From assembly GCA_006218045.1 (NCBI GenBank), contig VBWB01000002.1:1-64000 (forward strand): 64,000 nt of DNA, in the 5' to 3' direction. The notes beneath the pieces are model-generated. The model was not told the origin of the DNA. It saw nothing but the letters and a program-made list of their open reading frames with translations, and made no database searches. Shown piece by piece: positions 8,479 to 17,246 of this stretch. The stretch comes from Stygiobacter sp. Lineage in GTDB: Bacteria; Pseudomonadota; Alphaproteobacteria; Rhodospirillales; Magnetospirillaceae. The translations under genes were made by a program, and so were the position numbers. Each line of letters opens with the position of its first letter. Position 1 is the first letter of the stretch.

Positions 8479-9606
8479 ATGTTCCGTCTGACCCAGTTCC
8501 TGCGCGAGATCGACACCCCTACTCCGGTGCTGCCCCGGCGCAACCCGCCGGGACCGGTGGTGATCTGGAACCTGATCCGCCGCTGCAATCTGTTGTGCAA
8601 GCATTGCTATTCCACCTCCGCCGACAAGGATTTCGCCGGCGAGCTGGATTTCGCTGAAATCAAGGCGGTGATGGACGATCTGCGCGCCTTCAAGGTGCCG
8701 GCCCTGATCCTGTCGGGCGGCGAGCCGCTGCTGCGCCCCGATATCTTCGCCATCGCCGCCCGGGCCAAGGAGTTGCGTTTCCCCTCGGTGTCGCTGTCCA
8801 GCAACGGCACCCTGATCGATGAGGCGCTGGCAGACCGCATCGCCGAGGCCGGCTTTGATTATGTCGGCGTTTCGCTCGACGGCATCGGCGGCGTCAACGA
8901 TGCCTTCCGTGGTCGTGACGGCGCCTATGCCAGCGCCTTGCATGGGCTGCGGCTGTGTCGCGACCGCGGTGTCAAGGTCGGCCTGCGCTTCACCATGACC
9001 GCCGAAAACGCCCACCATTTCGCCGACATCCTCAGGTTGACGGCGGACGAGGGGGTGGGGAAATTCTATTTCTCCCACCTCAATTACGCTGGTCGCGGCA
9101 ATGTCAACCGGGCGGATGACGCTGCTTTCACCATGACGCGCAAGGCCATGGAATCATTGTTTGATTTCGCCCTTGTTAATCCATTTGTTGAATGCGTCAC
9201 CGGCAACAACGATGCCGACGGCCCGTTCTTCCTGGCCTGGGCGTCCGGCCGCTGGCCGGATCGGGCCGAACATCTGGCGGCCAAGCTCAGGCAATGGGGC
9301 GGTAACGCCGCCGGAATCAACGTCGCCAATATCGACAATCTGGGCTGGGTCCATCCCGACACCATGTGGTGGCACCACCGCTTGGGCAATGTGCGCAAAA
9401 CCCCGTTCTCGACCCTGTGGGCGGCCGATGACAACCCGCTATTGACGGGGTTGCGTCCGCATCCCCGCGCCGTCGGCGGGCGCTGTGGCGACTGCCGGCA
9501 CCTGTCCATCTGCAACGGCAACAGCCGCGTGCGCGCCGACCGCGCCGGCGGCGACGTCTGGGGGGAAGACCCCGGCTGCTATCTCACCGATGAGGAAATC
9601 GCATGA
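8479..9606 (+). CDS. nirJ: Radical SAM heme d1 synthase NirJ
   Basis: NirJ removes the propionate side chains of didecarboxysiroheme and leaves the two keto groups of heme d1. The 375-residue protein has the radical SAM motif CNLLCKHC (C36, C40, C43), a GGEPL SAM-binding segment near residue 80 and a cysteine-rich SPASM-like tail. The tail reads C-GDC-RHLSIC and then a final C close to the end, which suits an auxiliary [4Fe-4S] cluster. It follows nirH by ten bases with a GAGG site before the ATG, and it overlaps nirN by ATGA. It depends on the iron-sulfur machinery encoded downstream in this window. Confidence 0.94.
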   Translation: MFRLTQFLREIDTPTPVLPRRNPPGPVVIWNLIRRCNLLCKHCYSTSADKDFAGELDFAEIKAVMDDLRAFKVPALILSGGEPLLRPDIFAIAARAKELRFPSVSLSSNGTLIDEALADRIAEAGFDYVGVSLDGIGGVNDAFRGRDGAYASALHGLRLCRDRGVKVGLRFTMTAENAHHFADILRLTADEGVGKFYFSHLNYAGRGNVNRADDAAFTMTRKAMESLFDFALVNPFVECVTGNNDADGPFFLAWASGRWPDRAEHLAAKLRQWGGNAAGINVANIDNLGWVHPDTMWWHHRLGNVRKTPFSTLWAADDNPLLTGLRPHPRAVGGRCGDCRHLSICNGNSRVRADRAGGDVWGEDPGCYLTDEEIA

Positions 9607-11159
9607 AGCGCCTGCTGTCATTGGGATTGCTGATGCTGGCCAGCTCCACCTTGGCCACCCCCGCCTTGGCCACCGACGTCAACCGGCTTTACACCGAAAC
9701 CTGCGCCGCCTGTCATGGCGCCGACCGCCTGGGCGCCATCGGCCCGGCATTGCTGCCGGAAAATCTCGGGCGGCTGAAGCAGGGCGAGGCGGAAAAGGTG
9801 GTGGCCGAGGGGCGGGATGCCACCCAGATGCCCGCCTTCAAGGACCAACTGAGCGCCGAGCAGATCAAGGCCTTGGTCAAGCTGGTCTATTCCCCGGTGC
9901 CGGCGCTGCCGCACTGGGGGGCAGAGGAAATCAAGGCCTCGCATCTGGTGGTGACCAAAGCCGTCGACCTGCCGGCCAAGCCGCCGTTCAAGGCCGATCC
10001 CTTGAACCTGTTCACCGTGGTCGAGGGCGGCGACCATCATGTCAGCATCGTCGACGGCGATCACATGAAGCCGCTCTACCGCTTCCAAAGCCGCTTCGCC
10101 CTGCATGGCGGGGCCAAATATTCGCCCGATGGCCGCTTCGTCTATTTCGCCTCGCGCGATGGCTGGATTTCCAAGGTCGACATGTGGACCGGCAAGCTGA
10201 TGGCGGAGATCAGGGCCGGTATCAACACCCGCAACGTCGCCGTCTCCGACGATGGTCGTTTCCTGATGGTCGGCAACGTTCTGCCCCATACCCTGGTGGC
10301 GCTGGACGCCCGTGACCTGTCGCTGATGCAGGTGATCCCGGTGGAAGGCGACGGCAAGACCAGCCGGGTGTCGGCGGTCTATACGGCCCCACCCCGGCAT
10401 TCCTTCATCGTCGCTTTGCGCGATCTGGAAGAGATTTGGGAAATCCCCTATGCCGACGATGCTGCCCCGGTGATCAACGGTCTGGCCCATTCGCGCGAGA
10501 AGGGTCAGGAGGAGGGAATCGGCCCCCAAGGGCGCTTTCAGGCGTTGCGCATCCGCACCCCCGATTACCTGGACGATTTCTTCTTCGATCCGGGTTACGA
10601 GCGGGTGATGGGCGCCTCACGCGATGGCAAGAAGGGCATGGTGGTCGATCTCGACCTCAAGCGCAAGGTGGCCGACCTGGATCTGGGCGGCATGCCGCAT
10701 CTGGGCTCGGGCATCGTCTTCAAGCAGGGCGAGCGGTACTTGATGGCAACGCCGCATCTGAAGGAAGCCATGGTCAGCATCATCGACATGAAGACCTGGG
10801 AAACGATCAAACGCATCCCCACCCTGGGGCCGGGCTTCTTCATGCGTGGGCATGAGAACAGCCCCTATGCCTGGGTCGATGTCTCCATGGGCAAGGAGAA
10901 GGACGCCATGCAGATCATCGACACCCGCACCCTGGAAATCGTCAGGACCATCCGCCCGGCCCCGGGCAAGCTGACCCGCCATGTGGAGTTCAACCGCGAT
11001 GGGTCGAAGCTGTTGCTGTCCTTGTCGGAAAAGGACGGCGCGGTGATGGTGCTGGATGCCAAGACCTTCGCCGAGGAAAAACGCCTGCCCATGAGCGCGC
11101 CCATCGGCAAATACAACGTCTGGAACAAGATCAACTATTCCAGCGGCACCAGTCACTGA
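9603..11159 (+). CDS. nirN: NirN, c-type/d1-propeller protein of heme d1 maturation
   Basis: NirN is a periplasmic paralogue of NirS that catalyses the last dehydrogenation of the heme d1 propionate side chain and hands the cofactor over. The 518-residue protein has a signal peptide (cleavage near ALA-TD, residue 23), one c-heme motif CAACH (C34, C37, H38) and an eight-bladed propeller ending in a YNVWNK segment like that of NirS. The low similarity to NirS in the active-site loop and the position at the end of the biosynthetic set separate it from a second nitrite reductase. It is the last gene of the rightward nir set. Confidence 0.92.
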   Translation: MKRLLSLGLLMLASSTLATPALATDVNRLYTETCAACHGADRLGAIGPALLPENLGRLKQGEAEKVVAEGRDATQMPAFKDQLSAEQIKALVKLVYSPVPALPHWGAEEIKASHLVVTKAVDLPAKPPFKADPLNLFTVVEGGDHHVSIVDGDHMKPLYRFQSRFALHGGAKYSPDGRFVYFASRDGWISKVDMWTGKLMAEIRAGINTRNVAVSDDGRFLMVGNVLPHTLVALDARDLSLMQVIPVEGDGKTSRVSAVYTAPPRHSFIVALRDLEEIWEIPYADDAAPVINGLAHSREKGQEEGIGPQGRFQALRIRTPDYLDDFFFDPGYERVMGASRDGKKGMVVDLDLKRKVADLDLGGMPHLGSGIVFKQGERYLMATPHLKEAMVSIIDMKTWETIKRIPTLGPGFFMRGHENSPYAWVDVSMGKEKDAMQIIDTRTLEIVRTIRPAPGKLTRHVEFNRDGSKLLLSLSEKDGAVMVLDAKTFAEEKRLPMSAPIGKYNVWNKINYSSGTSH

Positions 11160-11195
11160 TTTAAATGCAATACAGCCAGAAGCATAAAGTAAATT

Positions 11196-11293
11196 AACCA
11201 CAGAGACACAGAGGCACAGAGAGAACGTCGCCCGTAATGACGGCTTCACTTCACTTCTGACAGACCTCTCTGTGCCTCTGTGCCTCTGCGGTT
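11196..11293. repeat. Long inverted repeat downstream of nirN
   Basis: Two 28-base arms (11196-11223 and 11266-11293) pair at 26 of 28 positions around a 42-base spacer. The arms consist of repeated CACAGAG units and their complement. The right arm is followed by five T residues, as in an intrinsic terminator. Its sequence differs from the inverted repeat at 4123-4197, but its architecture is the same. Confidence 0.8.
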
Positions 11294-11338
11294 TTTAGAG
11301 TTGCGAGCCTTTAATCGGAAGCACTCCTACAGCAACCC

Positions 11339-11424
11339 CGTCACTCCCGCGAAGGCGGGAGTCCAGGAGTCACGGAAAGATCAGTCGTGCACCCCCTGGG
11401 TTCCCGCCTTCGCGGGAACGACGG
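11339..11424. repeat. REP-like dispersed repeat, copy B
   Basis: Two facing half-elements, CTCCCGC-GAAG-GCGGGAG and TTCCCGC-CTTC-GCGGGAA, bracket a core that starts with CCAGGAGTC and ends with GCACCCCCTGG. The core is shared with copy C at 20807-20892. It is non-coding. Confidence 0.8.
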
Positions 11425-11444
11425 TGAATCATCAGTGCGTCCGA

Positions 11445-11938
11445 TTAATTGTCGACGCCCATCTGCGACAGCCAGCCATCCGTATCCTTGACGCAGCCCA
11501 TGCGCTTGAGGAAGCCCACCAGGGTCTCGGGCTGCTTGCCGCCCGGCGGCTTCAGTTCGAGGGGCAGGGTCTTGCGCTCAGCGGGGGTAGAGCGTACAGT
11601 ATTCGCTGGGACGGACGTGTGACCGGAGACCGGGGCTTTAGCAGTCCCCACGGCTTCGTCTGAAGTGGCGTACGAGCCGCCCGCCCCACTTTTTCCTCCA
11701 CCTCCGTTTCCTGGCCCGCTGGGCGGCAAGCGTTCCGCCGAAAGCGGCTTGCGGTCACACATGGCGCGGGGCAGCACCATGATGGTCATGGTGTCGAATG
11801 TGCCCTGCGTTTGAGCGTCGAAACGCAGGGCGGCTTAGACGAGGCGTTGCCCGTCAGAACGTCGGTGACCCATTCCAGCTTTTCCTTGGCACCGCGCCCC
11901 ATGCCGTCGGGAACGTAACGGCGCAACACCAGCGGCAT
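11445..11938 (-). pseudogene. Degraded leftward coding remnant of unknown family
   Basis: Two short leftward reading frames overlap by ATGA. The first, 11786-11938, is 50 residues and starts MPLVLRRYVPDGMGRG. The second, 11445-11789, is 114 residues and ends LVGFLKRMGCVKDTDGW followed by about nine residues. Both begin or end with protein-like stretches. Between them lie a perfect 10-bp hairpin at 11803-11830 and a glycine- and threonine-rich stretch that does not look like protein. The pattern SAER before and PAERKTLPLELKPP after that stretch suggests an insertion into one original gene. I do not recognise the family. It could also be two real small genes. Confidence 0.4.
11803..11830. repeat. 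Perfect 10-bp hairpin inside the gene remnant
   Basis: CCCTGCGTTT (11803-11812) and AAACGCAGGG (11821-11830) are perfectly complementary around an 8-base loop. It lies where the reading frame of the remnant breaks and has no T run, so it is not an obvious terminator. Confidence 0.7.
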
Positions 11939-12000
11939 GCGCAGCACAACGCATGGTGCTCTAAGTCAGCGCTATCGCGGGCACGACGATGGGTAGTGCG

Positions 12001-12036
12001 AAAAAAAGCCCCCGCCGAACCCGTCGGCGGGGGCTT
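12001..12036 (-). terminator. Rho-independent terminator after the hydrolase gene
   Basis: A GC-rich stem, AAGCCCCCGCCGA paired with TCGGCGGGGGCTT, closes a short ACCCG loop. Read leftward it runs into seven T residues (A at 12001-12007). It lies just downstream of the leftward alpha/beta hydrolase gene. Confidence 0.85.
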
Positions 12037-12056
12037 AACTTTTACTTGATGGCCGA

Positions 12057-12746
12057 TCAGGGCGCGGCCACGGCCACCGGCGGCAGGCCGGGGCGGTTGG
12101 CGGCGGCCTCGGTCAGGCTTTCCCCCAGATACTGGTCGACCATCTCGGCCAGCGGGTCCAGGTGATTGCCGAAGAAGTGGTTGGCGCCTTCCACCGTGCG
12201 ATAGCGGACCCGGATGTTCTTCTGGCTGCCCAGCTTGGTCGCCAGCTTGGCCACCGACGCTTCCGGTACCGCTTCGTCGGCGGTGCCGTGGACGATCAGG
12301 CCGGAAGACGGGCAGGGCGCCAGGAAGGTGAAGTCATAGGCGTTGGCCGGCGGCGCCACCGAGACGAAACCGTCGATTTCCGGGCGGCGCATCAGCAATT
12401 GCATGCCGATCCAGGCGCCGAAGGAAAAGCCGCCGACCCAGCAGGCGCTCGCATTGGCATTGTAGGTCTGCATCCAGTCGAGCGCCGAGGCGGCGTCGGA
12501 CAATTCGCCCTGGCCGGCATCGAACTTGCCCTGGCTGCGGCCGACACCGCGGAAATTGAAGCGCAACGTGGAGAACCCGCGCTTCACGAAGGTGTTGTAA
12601 AGCGAATACACCACTTTATTGTTCATGGTGCCGCCATGCTGCGGGTGCGGATGCAGCAGCAAAGCGATCGGCGCGTTGGTCGTCTTGGAATGGTGATAGC
12701 GGCCTTCCAGGCGTCCATCGGGTCCGTTGAAAATAACCTCGGGCAT
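12057..12746 (-). CDS. Alpha/beta hydrolase (COG2945-like)
   Basis: This cytoplasmic serine hydrolase is 229 residues long and its substrate is unknown. The nucleophile elbow reads GGFSFG with S108. The other triad members are probably D157 (in HGTADEAVP) and H190 (in GANHFF). The oxyanion region near the start reads LHPHPQHGGTMNNKVV, typical of the COG2945 group of small hydrolases. There is no signal peptide. It stands alone between a gene remnant and the divergent cysE, and a strong terminator follows. The family call is good and no specific role can be inferred. Confidence 0.85.
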   Translation of the reverse strand: MPEVIFNGPDGRLEGRYHHSKTTNAPIALLLHPHPQHGGTMNNKVVYSLYNTFVKRGFSTLRFNFRGVGRSQGKFDAGQGELSDAASALDWMQTYNANASACWVGGFSFGAWIGMQLLMRRPEIDGFVSVAPPANAYDFTFLAPCPSSGLIVHGTADEAVPEASVAKLATKLGSQKNIRVRYRTVEGANHFFGNHLDPLAEMVDQYLGESLTEAAANRPGLPPVAVAAP

Positions 12747-12976
12747 CGTGTCCCCTACCTGTAATGGTTTATTGTCCAGACGCGAACGGGAATTCCCGAG
12801 TTCTAGCGTCGGGGAATGGGTGACGGTTTTTGGGCTGATTGCCAGTCATACTTGACCGGCCTTGTCGGGCATCCTATATTCACCTTCAGCGAATGCGGCC
12901 CACCCCAAGGCCCCCCTTGGTCCTTTGGTTCGACTGTGCCGCGTCCTCTAACCGGAAGATTAGCATATTGCCTGCC

Positions 12977-13714
12977 ATGGTTTTCAAGTCTCTTCGCGAA
13001 GATATCGCATCGATTCGCAGCCGCGACCCGGCGGCGCATTCGTGGCTCGAGGTGATTCTGTGCTATCCGGGACTGCATGCCTTGCTTATTTATCGCTTGG
13101 CGCATTGGTGCTGGGGTGTGGGGCTGAAGCTGCTGGGGCGGGTTCTTTCCCATATCGGTAAGGTTTTCACCGGTATCGAAATCCATCCCGGCGCCACCAT
13201 TGGCCGGCGGTTGTTCATCGACCACGGCACCGGGGTGGTGATTGGCGAGACCGCCATCATCGGCGACGACGTCACCCTTTATCACGGGGTCACCCTGGGG
13301 GGGACCTCGCTGCACAAGGGCAAGCGCCACCCCACCTTGGAAGACGACGTCATCGTCGGTTCCGGCGCCCAGGTGCTGGGGCCGATCACCGTGGGCAAGG
13401 GCGCGCGCATCGGCGCCAATGCCGTGGTGCTGACCGAGGTGCCGCCCGGTGTGACCATGGTCGGCATCCCCGCCCGCGCCGTCTTGCGCAAGCCGAAGGA
13501 GGGCGAGCCCACCTTCTGCGCTTACGGCCTGGATGACGAGAACCTGCCTGATCCGGTGGCTCGGGCCATCGACACTCTGCGGGCCCAGGTCAACACTCTG
13601 GTCGAGCGGGTGCAGGAACTGGAAGCGGCGCGCGCGGTGGAAAGTCACCCCCGTCACCCCCACAACGTGGTGGTGCTGGGCGAGGACGACCGCAATCATG
13701 CCGCAGGCGCTTGA
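12977..13714 (+). CDS. cysE: Serine O-acetyltransferase CysE
   Basis: CysE transfers an acetyl group from acetyl-CoA to L-serine, giving O-acetylserine, the cysteine precursor. The 245-residue protein has a left-handed beta-helix of hexapeptide repeats (about residues 65-165) with the catalytic motif [13 protein letters not shown] and the loop [10 protein letters not shown]. The C-terminal extension is rich in charged residues. I chose ATG 12977; a longer frame extends upstream but its first 46 codons do not look like CysE. It precedes iscR, so the neighbourhood joins cysteine supply with its use as the sulfur donor for clusters. Confidence 0.92.
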   Translation: MVFKSLREDIASIRSRDPAAHSWLEVILCYPGLHALLIYRLAHWCWGVGLKLLGRVLSHIGKVFTGIEIHPGATIGRRLFIDHGTGVVIGETAIIGDDVTLYHGVTLGGTSLHKGKRHPTLEDDVIVGSGAQVLGPITVGKGARIGANAVVLTEVPPGVTMVGIPARAVLRKPKEGEPTFCAYGLDDENLPDPVARAIDTLRAQVNTLVERVQELEAARAVESHPRHPHNVVVLGEDDRNHAAGA

Positions 13715-13778
13715 AACGGCGCCGGCAAGAAAACAAGCGAACGCCTGAACGGCGCTGGCAAGACATAGTGGTTTCAAC

Positions 13779-13796
13779 TTCGGACTGGGGTCCGAA
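13779..13796 (+). promoter_or_regulatory. Perfect palindrome just before the iscR ribosome-binding site
   Basis: TTCGGAC and GTCCGAA (7 bp) flank a 4-base centre, five bases before the GGGAGAG that serves iscR. It could be an operator or an mRNA hairpin near the ribosome-binding site. IscR autoregulates in other bacteria, but this palindrome does not clearly match a published IscR motif. Confidence 0.4.
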
Positions 13797-13814
13797 CGTT
13801 TGGGAGAGACAGCA

Positions 13815-14279
13815 GTGAAACTCAGCACCAAGGGTCGTTACGCCGTGATGGCGATGGTCGATCTGTCCAGCCATTCGCAGGGCAGCCCGGTGGCTTTGGC
13901 CGATATCGCCGAACGCCAGGAAATCTCGCTGTCCTATCTGGAACAATTGTTCGGCAAGCTCAGGAAGGGCGGGCTGGTCAAAAGCGTGCGCGGTCCCGGC
14001 GGCGGCTATCTGCTGTCGCGCCCGGCGGTGCAGATGCGCATTTCCGACATCATCCTGGCGGTGGACGAACCGATCCAGACCACCCGCTGCTCGCCCGGCT
14101 CGCCCGCCGGCTGCCATCACAACAAAGGCCGTTGCCTGACCCACGATCTGTGGGAAGAACTGGGCAACCAGATTTATCTGTATCTGTCGGCGGTGTCGCT
14201 GGCCGATGTGTGCGAACGGCGCATCCTGGGCAGCTCGGGCATGTTCCACGGCAATACCGGCACCGTCGCCGCCCAGTAA
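13815..14279 (+). CDS. iscR: Iron-sulfur cluster regulator IscR
   Basis: IscR is an Rrf2-family transcription factor that senses [2Fe-2S] availability and represses its own operon. The 154-residue protein has an N-terminal winged helix (about residues 1-70) followed by cluster ligands C92, C100 and C107. H110 in CLTHDLWEELG matches the fourth ligand. The GTG at 13815 is the likely start, because GGGAGAG precedes it by six bases and the protein then opens MKLSTKGRYA, as in the family. It heads the isc gene run, and a palindrome lies directly upstream. Confidence 0.93.
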   Translation: MKLSTKGRYAVMAMVDLSSHSQGSPVALADIAERQEISLSYLEQLFGKLRKGGLVKSVRGPGGGYLLSRPAVQMRISDIILAVDEPIQTTRCSPGSPAGCHHNKGRCLTHDLWEELGNQIYLYLSAVSLADVCERRILGSSGMFHGNTGTVAAQ

Positions 14280-14306
14280 CCAACCCATGCAGGAGGCGTT
14301 TTTCCC

Positions 14307-15437
14307 GTGACCATGTCGGCCTACCTCGATCACAACGCCGGCGCGCCGGCGCGACCCGAGGTCGTGGCGGCCATGGTGGAGGCGCTTGCGGCTGGCGGCA
14401 ACCCGTCTTCCGTCCACGCCTTCGGTCGGCGCGCCCGCGCCTTGCTGGAACAGTCCCGCGGCGCCATCGCCGCCGCCATCCATGCCGAAGGGGCGGAACT
14501 GGTGTTCACCTCGGGCGGAACCGAGGCCAATGCCTTGGTCTTGCGCGGCTGCGGGCGGGACAATCTGCTGGTGTCGGCCATCGAACATCCGTCGGTGCGG
14601 GAAAACGCAGCCGTGCGGATTATTCCAGTGGGGGCCGACGGCGTCGTCGATCTGGCAGCCCTTGATCGGCTGCTGGCCGAGGATGACCGCCCGGCCCTGG
14701 TGTCGGTGATGTTGGCCAACAACGAAACCGGCATCCTTCAGCCGGTGGCGGATGTGGCTCGCATTGCCCATGCCCGTGGTGCCCTGGTCCATTGCGACGC
14801 GGCGCAAGGTTTGGGGCGGGTGCCTGTTTTTTTGTCGCATCTCGCTGTCGACTTCCTGACATTGAGCGCACACAAAATGGGCGGGCCGGCGGGAATTGGT
14901 TGTTTAGTGTTGTCGAAACCCGACATTTCCTTGGCACCCATCTTGCTAGGAGGAGGCCAGGAGAAGCGTCGTCGGGCAGGAACCGAGAATTTGGCCGGCA
15001 TCGCCGGTTTCGCCCAGGCGGCCTGCATGGCCGCCGCCGAGGTGGAAGCGGGGGGCGTCCCGGCCAGGATGGAAAGCTTGCGCGACCGGCTTGAGGCCGA
15101 CATGGCCCAAAGGTTGCCGGAAGCGATGGTGGTGGGCAAGGATTCGCCCCGGTTGTGCAACACCTCGTGCCTGATCCTGCCCGGCGTTGCCGCTCAGCTT
15201 CAGGTGATGGCCTTGGATTTGGCCAAGGTGATGGTCAGCGCCGGGGCGGCCTGTTCATCGGGCAAGGTGGCGTCCAGCCCCGTGCTGGAGGCCATGGGCC
15301 TGGGGCCTGGTCTGGCCGATTGCGCCTTGCGCGTCAGCCTGGGACCGGACAGCCGGGCCGAAGAGATGGAAACCTTCCTGTCCGCCTGGTGCGATTTCGC
15401 CCGGCGGAAAGGAAAAACAGTCAAGGACGCGGCGTGA
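14307..15437 (+). CDS. NifS-like cysteine desulfurase (first of two)
   Basis: This is a PLP enzyme that releases sulfur from cysteine as an enzyme-bound persulfide. The 376-residue protein has the PLP lysine K190 (in SAHKMGG), H94 and the catalytic cysteine C316 in the loop [10 protein letters not shown]. It is clearly distinct from the following IscS: it is shorter and its active loop lacks the GSACTSAS form. In alphaproteobacteria a NifS-like paralogue next to an Rrf2 gene is common. It may serve the same scaffold or another sulfur acceptor. AGGAGG precedes the start. Confidence 0.88.
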   Translation: MTMSAYLDHNAGAPARPEVVAAMVEALAAGGNPSSVHAFGRRARALLEQSRGAIAAAIHAEGAELVFTSGGTEANALVLRGCGRDNLLVSAIEHPSVRENAAVRIIPVGADGVVDLAALDRLLAEDDRPALVSVMLANNETGILQPVADVARIAHARGALVHCDAAQGLGRVPVFLSHLAVDFLTLSAHKMGGPAGIGCLVLSKPDISLAPILLGGGQEKRRRAGTENLAGIAGFAQAACMAAAEVEAGGVPARMESLRDRLEADMAQRLPEAMVVGKDSPRLCNTSCLILPGVAAQLQVMALDLAKVMVSAGAACSSGKVASSPVLEAMGLGPGLADCALRVSLGPDSRAEEMETFLSAWCDFARRKGKTVKDAA

Positions 15438-15465
15438 TGCCGCCAGTTGGAAAGGACCTGAAGCG

Positions 15466-16704
15466 ATGACCACTTCTGCCATCGGCCGGCGCCAAGGACA
15501 GCCGATCTATCTCGACTATCAGGCCACTACGCCGTGCGATCCGCGCGTGGTCGACAAGATGCTGCCCTATTTCACCGAGAAATTCGGCAATCCCCACTCG
15601 CGCAACCACGCTTATGGCTGGGAAGCGGAAGAGGCGGTGGAAGTGGCGCGCGAACAGATCGCCGCCATCATCGGCGCCGATGCCAAGGAAATCATCTTCA
15701 CCTCGGGCGCCACCGAATCCAACAATCTGGCCATCAAGGGCGTGGCGCATTTCTACAAGGACAAGAAGGACCACATCGTCACCGTGGTCACCGAGCACAA
15801 ATGCGTGCTCGACACCTGCCGCCACCTGGAACAGGAAGGCTTCAAGGTCACCTATCTGCCGGTCAAGGCCAACGGCCTGATCGACATGGCCGAACTGGAA
15901 GCGGTGGTTACCGACAAGACCGCCATCGTTTCGGTGATGGGCGTCAACAACGAGATCGGCGTCATCCAGCCCTTGGCTGAAATCGGTGCCCTGTGCCGCA
16001 AGAAAGGCGCGTTCTTCCACACCGATTGCGCCCAGGCGGTGGGCAAGATCCCGCTGGACGTGAACGCCATGAACATCGACCTGATGAGCATTTCCGGTCA
16101 CAAGATCTATGGCCCCAAGGGTGTCGGCGCCCTGTTCGTGCGCCGCCGTCCGCGCGTGCGGCTGGTGCCGATGATCAATGGCGGCGGTCAGGAACGCGGC
16201 ATGCGCTCGGGCACCTTGGCCACGCCGTTGTGCGTCGGCCTGGGCGAGGCCTGCGCCATCGCCAGCGCCGAAATGGCGGCGGAAGCCGAACGTCTGCACG
16301 GCCTGCGCGACCGGCTGCTGAACGGTCTGAAGGCGCGTCTGCCGGAAATCTACGTCAATGGCGATCTCGATAACCGCGTCGCCGGCAACATCAACATCTC
16401 CTTCGCCTTCGTCGAGGGCGAGGGGCTGATGATGGGGGTCAAGGATCTGGCGGTGTCGTCGGGTTCGGCCTGTACCTCGGCCTCGCTGGAACCGTCCTAT
16501 GTGCTGCGCGCCTTGGGGCTGGACGCCGAGATGGCCCATACCAGCTTGCGCTTCGGTCTGGGCCGCTTCACCACCGAGGCGGACATCGATTACGCCATTG
16601 ACCACACGGTCAAGGCGGTCGAGCATCTGCGCTCGCTGTCGCCTTTGTGGGACATGCACCTGGAAGGCGTCGATATCAAGTCGATCCAGTGGGCTGAACA
16701 CTGA
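15466..16704 (+). CDS. iscS: Cysteine desulfurase IscS
   Basis: IscS delivers sulfane sulfur to the scaffold IscU and to tRNA thiolation enzymes such as MnmA. The 412-residue protein shows H111 (TEHK), the PLP lysine K213 (in [10 protein letters not shown]) and the mobile-loop cysteine C336 in [10 protein letters not shown]. These are hallmarks of group I desulfurases. The C-terminus [14 protein letters not shown] is typical of IscS. It lies 28 bases after the first desulfurase and about 60 bases before iscU, a gap that contains overlapping hairpins. Confidence 0.96.
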   Translation: MTTSAIGRRQGQPIYLDYQATTPCDPRVVDKMLPYFTEKFGNPHSRNHAYGWEAEEAVEVAREQIAAIIGADAKEIIFTSGATESNNLAIKGVAHFYKDKKDHIVTVVTEHKCVLDTCRHLEQEGFKVTYLPVKANGLIDMAELEAVVTDKTAIVSVMGVNNEIGVIQPLAEIGALCRKKGAFFHTDCAQAVGKIPLDVNAMNIDLMSISGHKIYGPKGVGALFVRRRPRVRLVPMINGGGQERGMRSGTLATPLCVGLGEACAIASAEMAAEAERLHGLRDRLLNGLKARLPEIYVNGDLDNRVAGNINISFAFVEGEGLMMGVKDLAVSSGSACTSASLEPSYVLRALGLDAEMAHTSLRFGLGRFTTEADIDYAIDHTVKAVEHLRSLSPLWDMHLEGVDIKSIQWAEH

Positions 16705-16723
16705 TCCGTCACCATATATGAAA

Positions 16724-16751
16724 GATACCGGGGCCGGTATCGCCCGGCCCC
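16724..16751 (+). promoter_or_regulatory. Two mutually exclusive hairpins before iscU
   Basis: GATACCG (16724-16730) pairs with CGGTATC (16735-16741). Alternatively GGGGCCGG (16730-16737) pairs with CCGGCCCC (16744-16751). The two stems share bases, so only one can form at a time. They lie immediately before the GGAGG ribosome-binding site of iscU, so they may affect iscU translation or processing of the isc message. Confidence 0.5.
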
Positions 16752-16767
16752 AAGTTTGGAGGAACAC

Positions 16768-17175
16768 ATGGCTTACAGCGACAAGGTCGTCGACCACTAC
16801 GAACACCCGCGCAATGTCGGCTCCATGGACAAGGATTCCACTGATGTCGGCACCGGCCTGGTGGGCGCCCCCGCCTGCGGCGACGTCATGAAGCTGCAGA
16901 TCAAGGTCAGCCCCGAAGGCATCATCGAGGATGCCAAGTTCAAGACCTTCGGCTGCGGCTCGGCCATCGCCTCGTCGTCCCTGGTGACCGAATGGGTCAA
17001 GGGCAAGACTTTGGACGAAGCGGCGGCGATCAAGAACACCGACATCGCCCACGAACTGGCCCTGCCGCCGGTCAAGATCCATTGTTCGGTCCTGGCCGAG
17101 GATGCTATCAAGGCGGCCATCAAGGACTACAAGTCCAAGTCCGGTCTCGGTGAAGATGAGAAGGCGGCCGGCTGA
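16768..17175 (+). CDS. iscU: Iron-sulfur scaffold protein IscU
   Basis: IscU is the scaffold on which IscS sulfur and iron are assembled into [2Fe-2S] clusters, which are then released by HscA and HscB. The 135-residue protein holds the three ligand cysteines C37, C63 and C106, plus H105. The chaperone-recognition motif LPPVKIHCS (residues 99-107) contains the LPPVK that HscA binds. GGAGG lies six bases before the ATG. The C-terminal tail (KSKSGLGEDEKAAG) is a little longer than in E. coli. Confidence 0.97.
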   Translation: MAYSDKVVDHYEHPRNVGSMDKDSTDVGTGLVGAPACGDVMKLQIKVSPEGIIEDAKFKTFGCGSAIASSSLVTEWVKGKTLDEAAAIKNTDIAHELALPPVKIHCSVLAEDAIKAAIKDYKSKSGLGEDEKAAG

Positions 17176-17246
17176 GCCGGCCAGGCCGAAGACGAAAAGG
17201 CTGCCGGCTGAAGCCGGCACCGCTTGACGAAAGAGAGGGATTGGTC

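Larger units (their letters stand above)
11160..11444. other. Repeat-filled spacer after nirN
   Basis: This spacer holds no credible gene. It contains the long inverted repeat at 11196-11293 and the REP-like repeat pair at 11339-11424, each listed separately. A short T run (11292-11296) follows the right arm of the inverted repeat. The whole could therefore work as the 3' end of the nir transcript. Confidence 0.7.

Noticed and set aside
9603-11159. A second nirS
   Set aside because: The d1 active-site histidine motifs of NirS (LHDGGWD, HPGRG) are not present in the same form. Position and length fit NirN.
11160-11444. CRISPR array or small RNA in the repeat-rich spacer
   Set aside because: The repeats are palindromic pairs of unequal type without regular spacers of 30-40 bases.
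11798-12049. 83-codon rightward frame over the gene remnant
   Set aside because: It runs through the hairpin and the leftward terminator, and its translation is Arg/Ala/Gln-rich shadow sequence.
15421-17220. 599-codon leftward frame opposite iscS and iscU
   Set aside because: It is an antisense shadow. The proteins on the plus strand are unmistakable.
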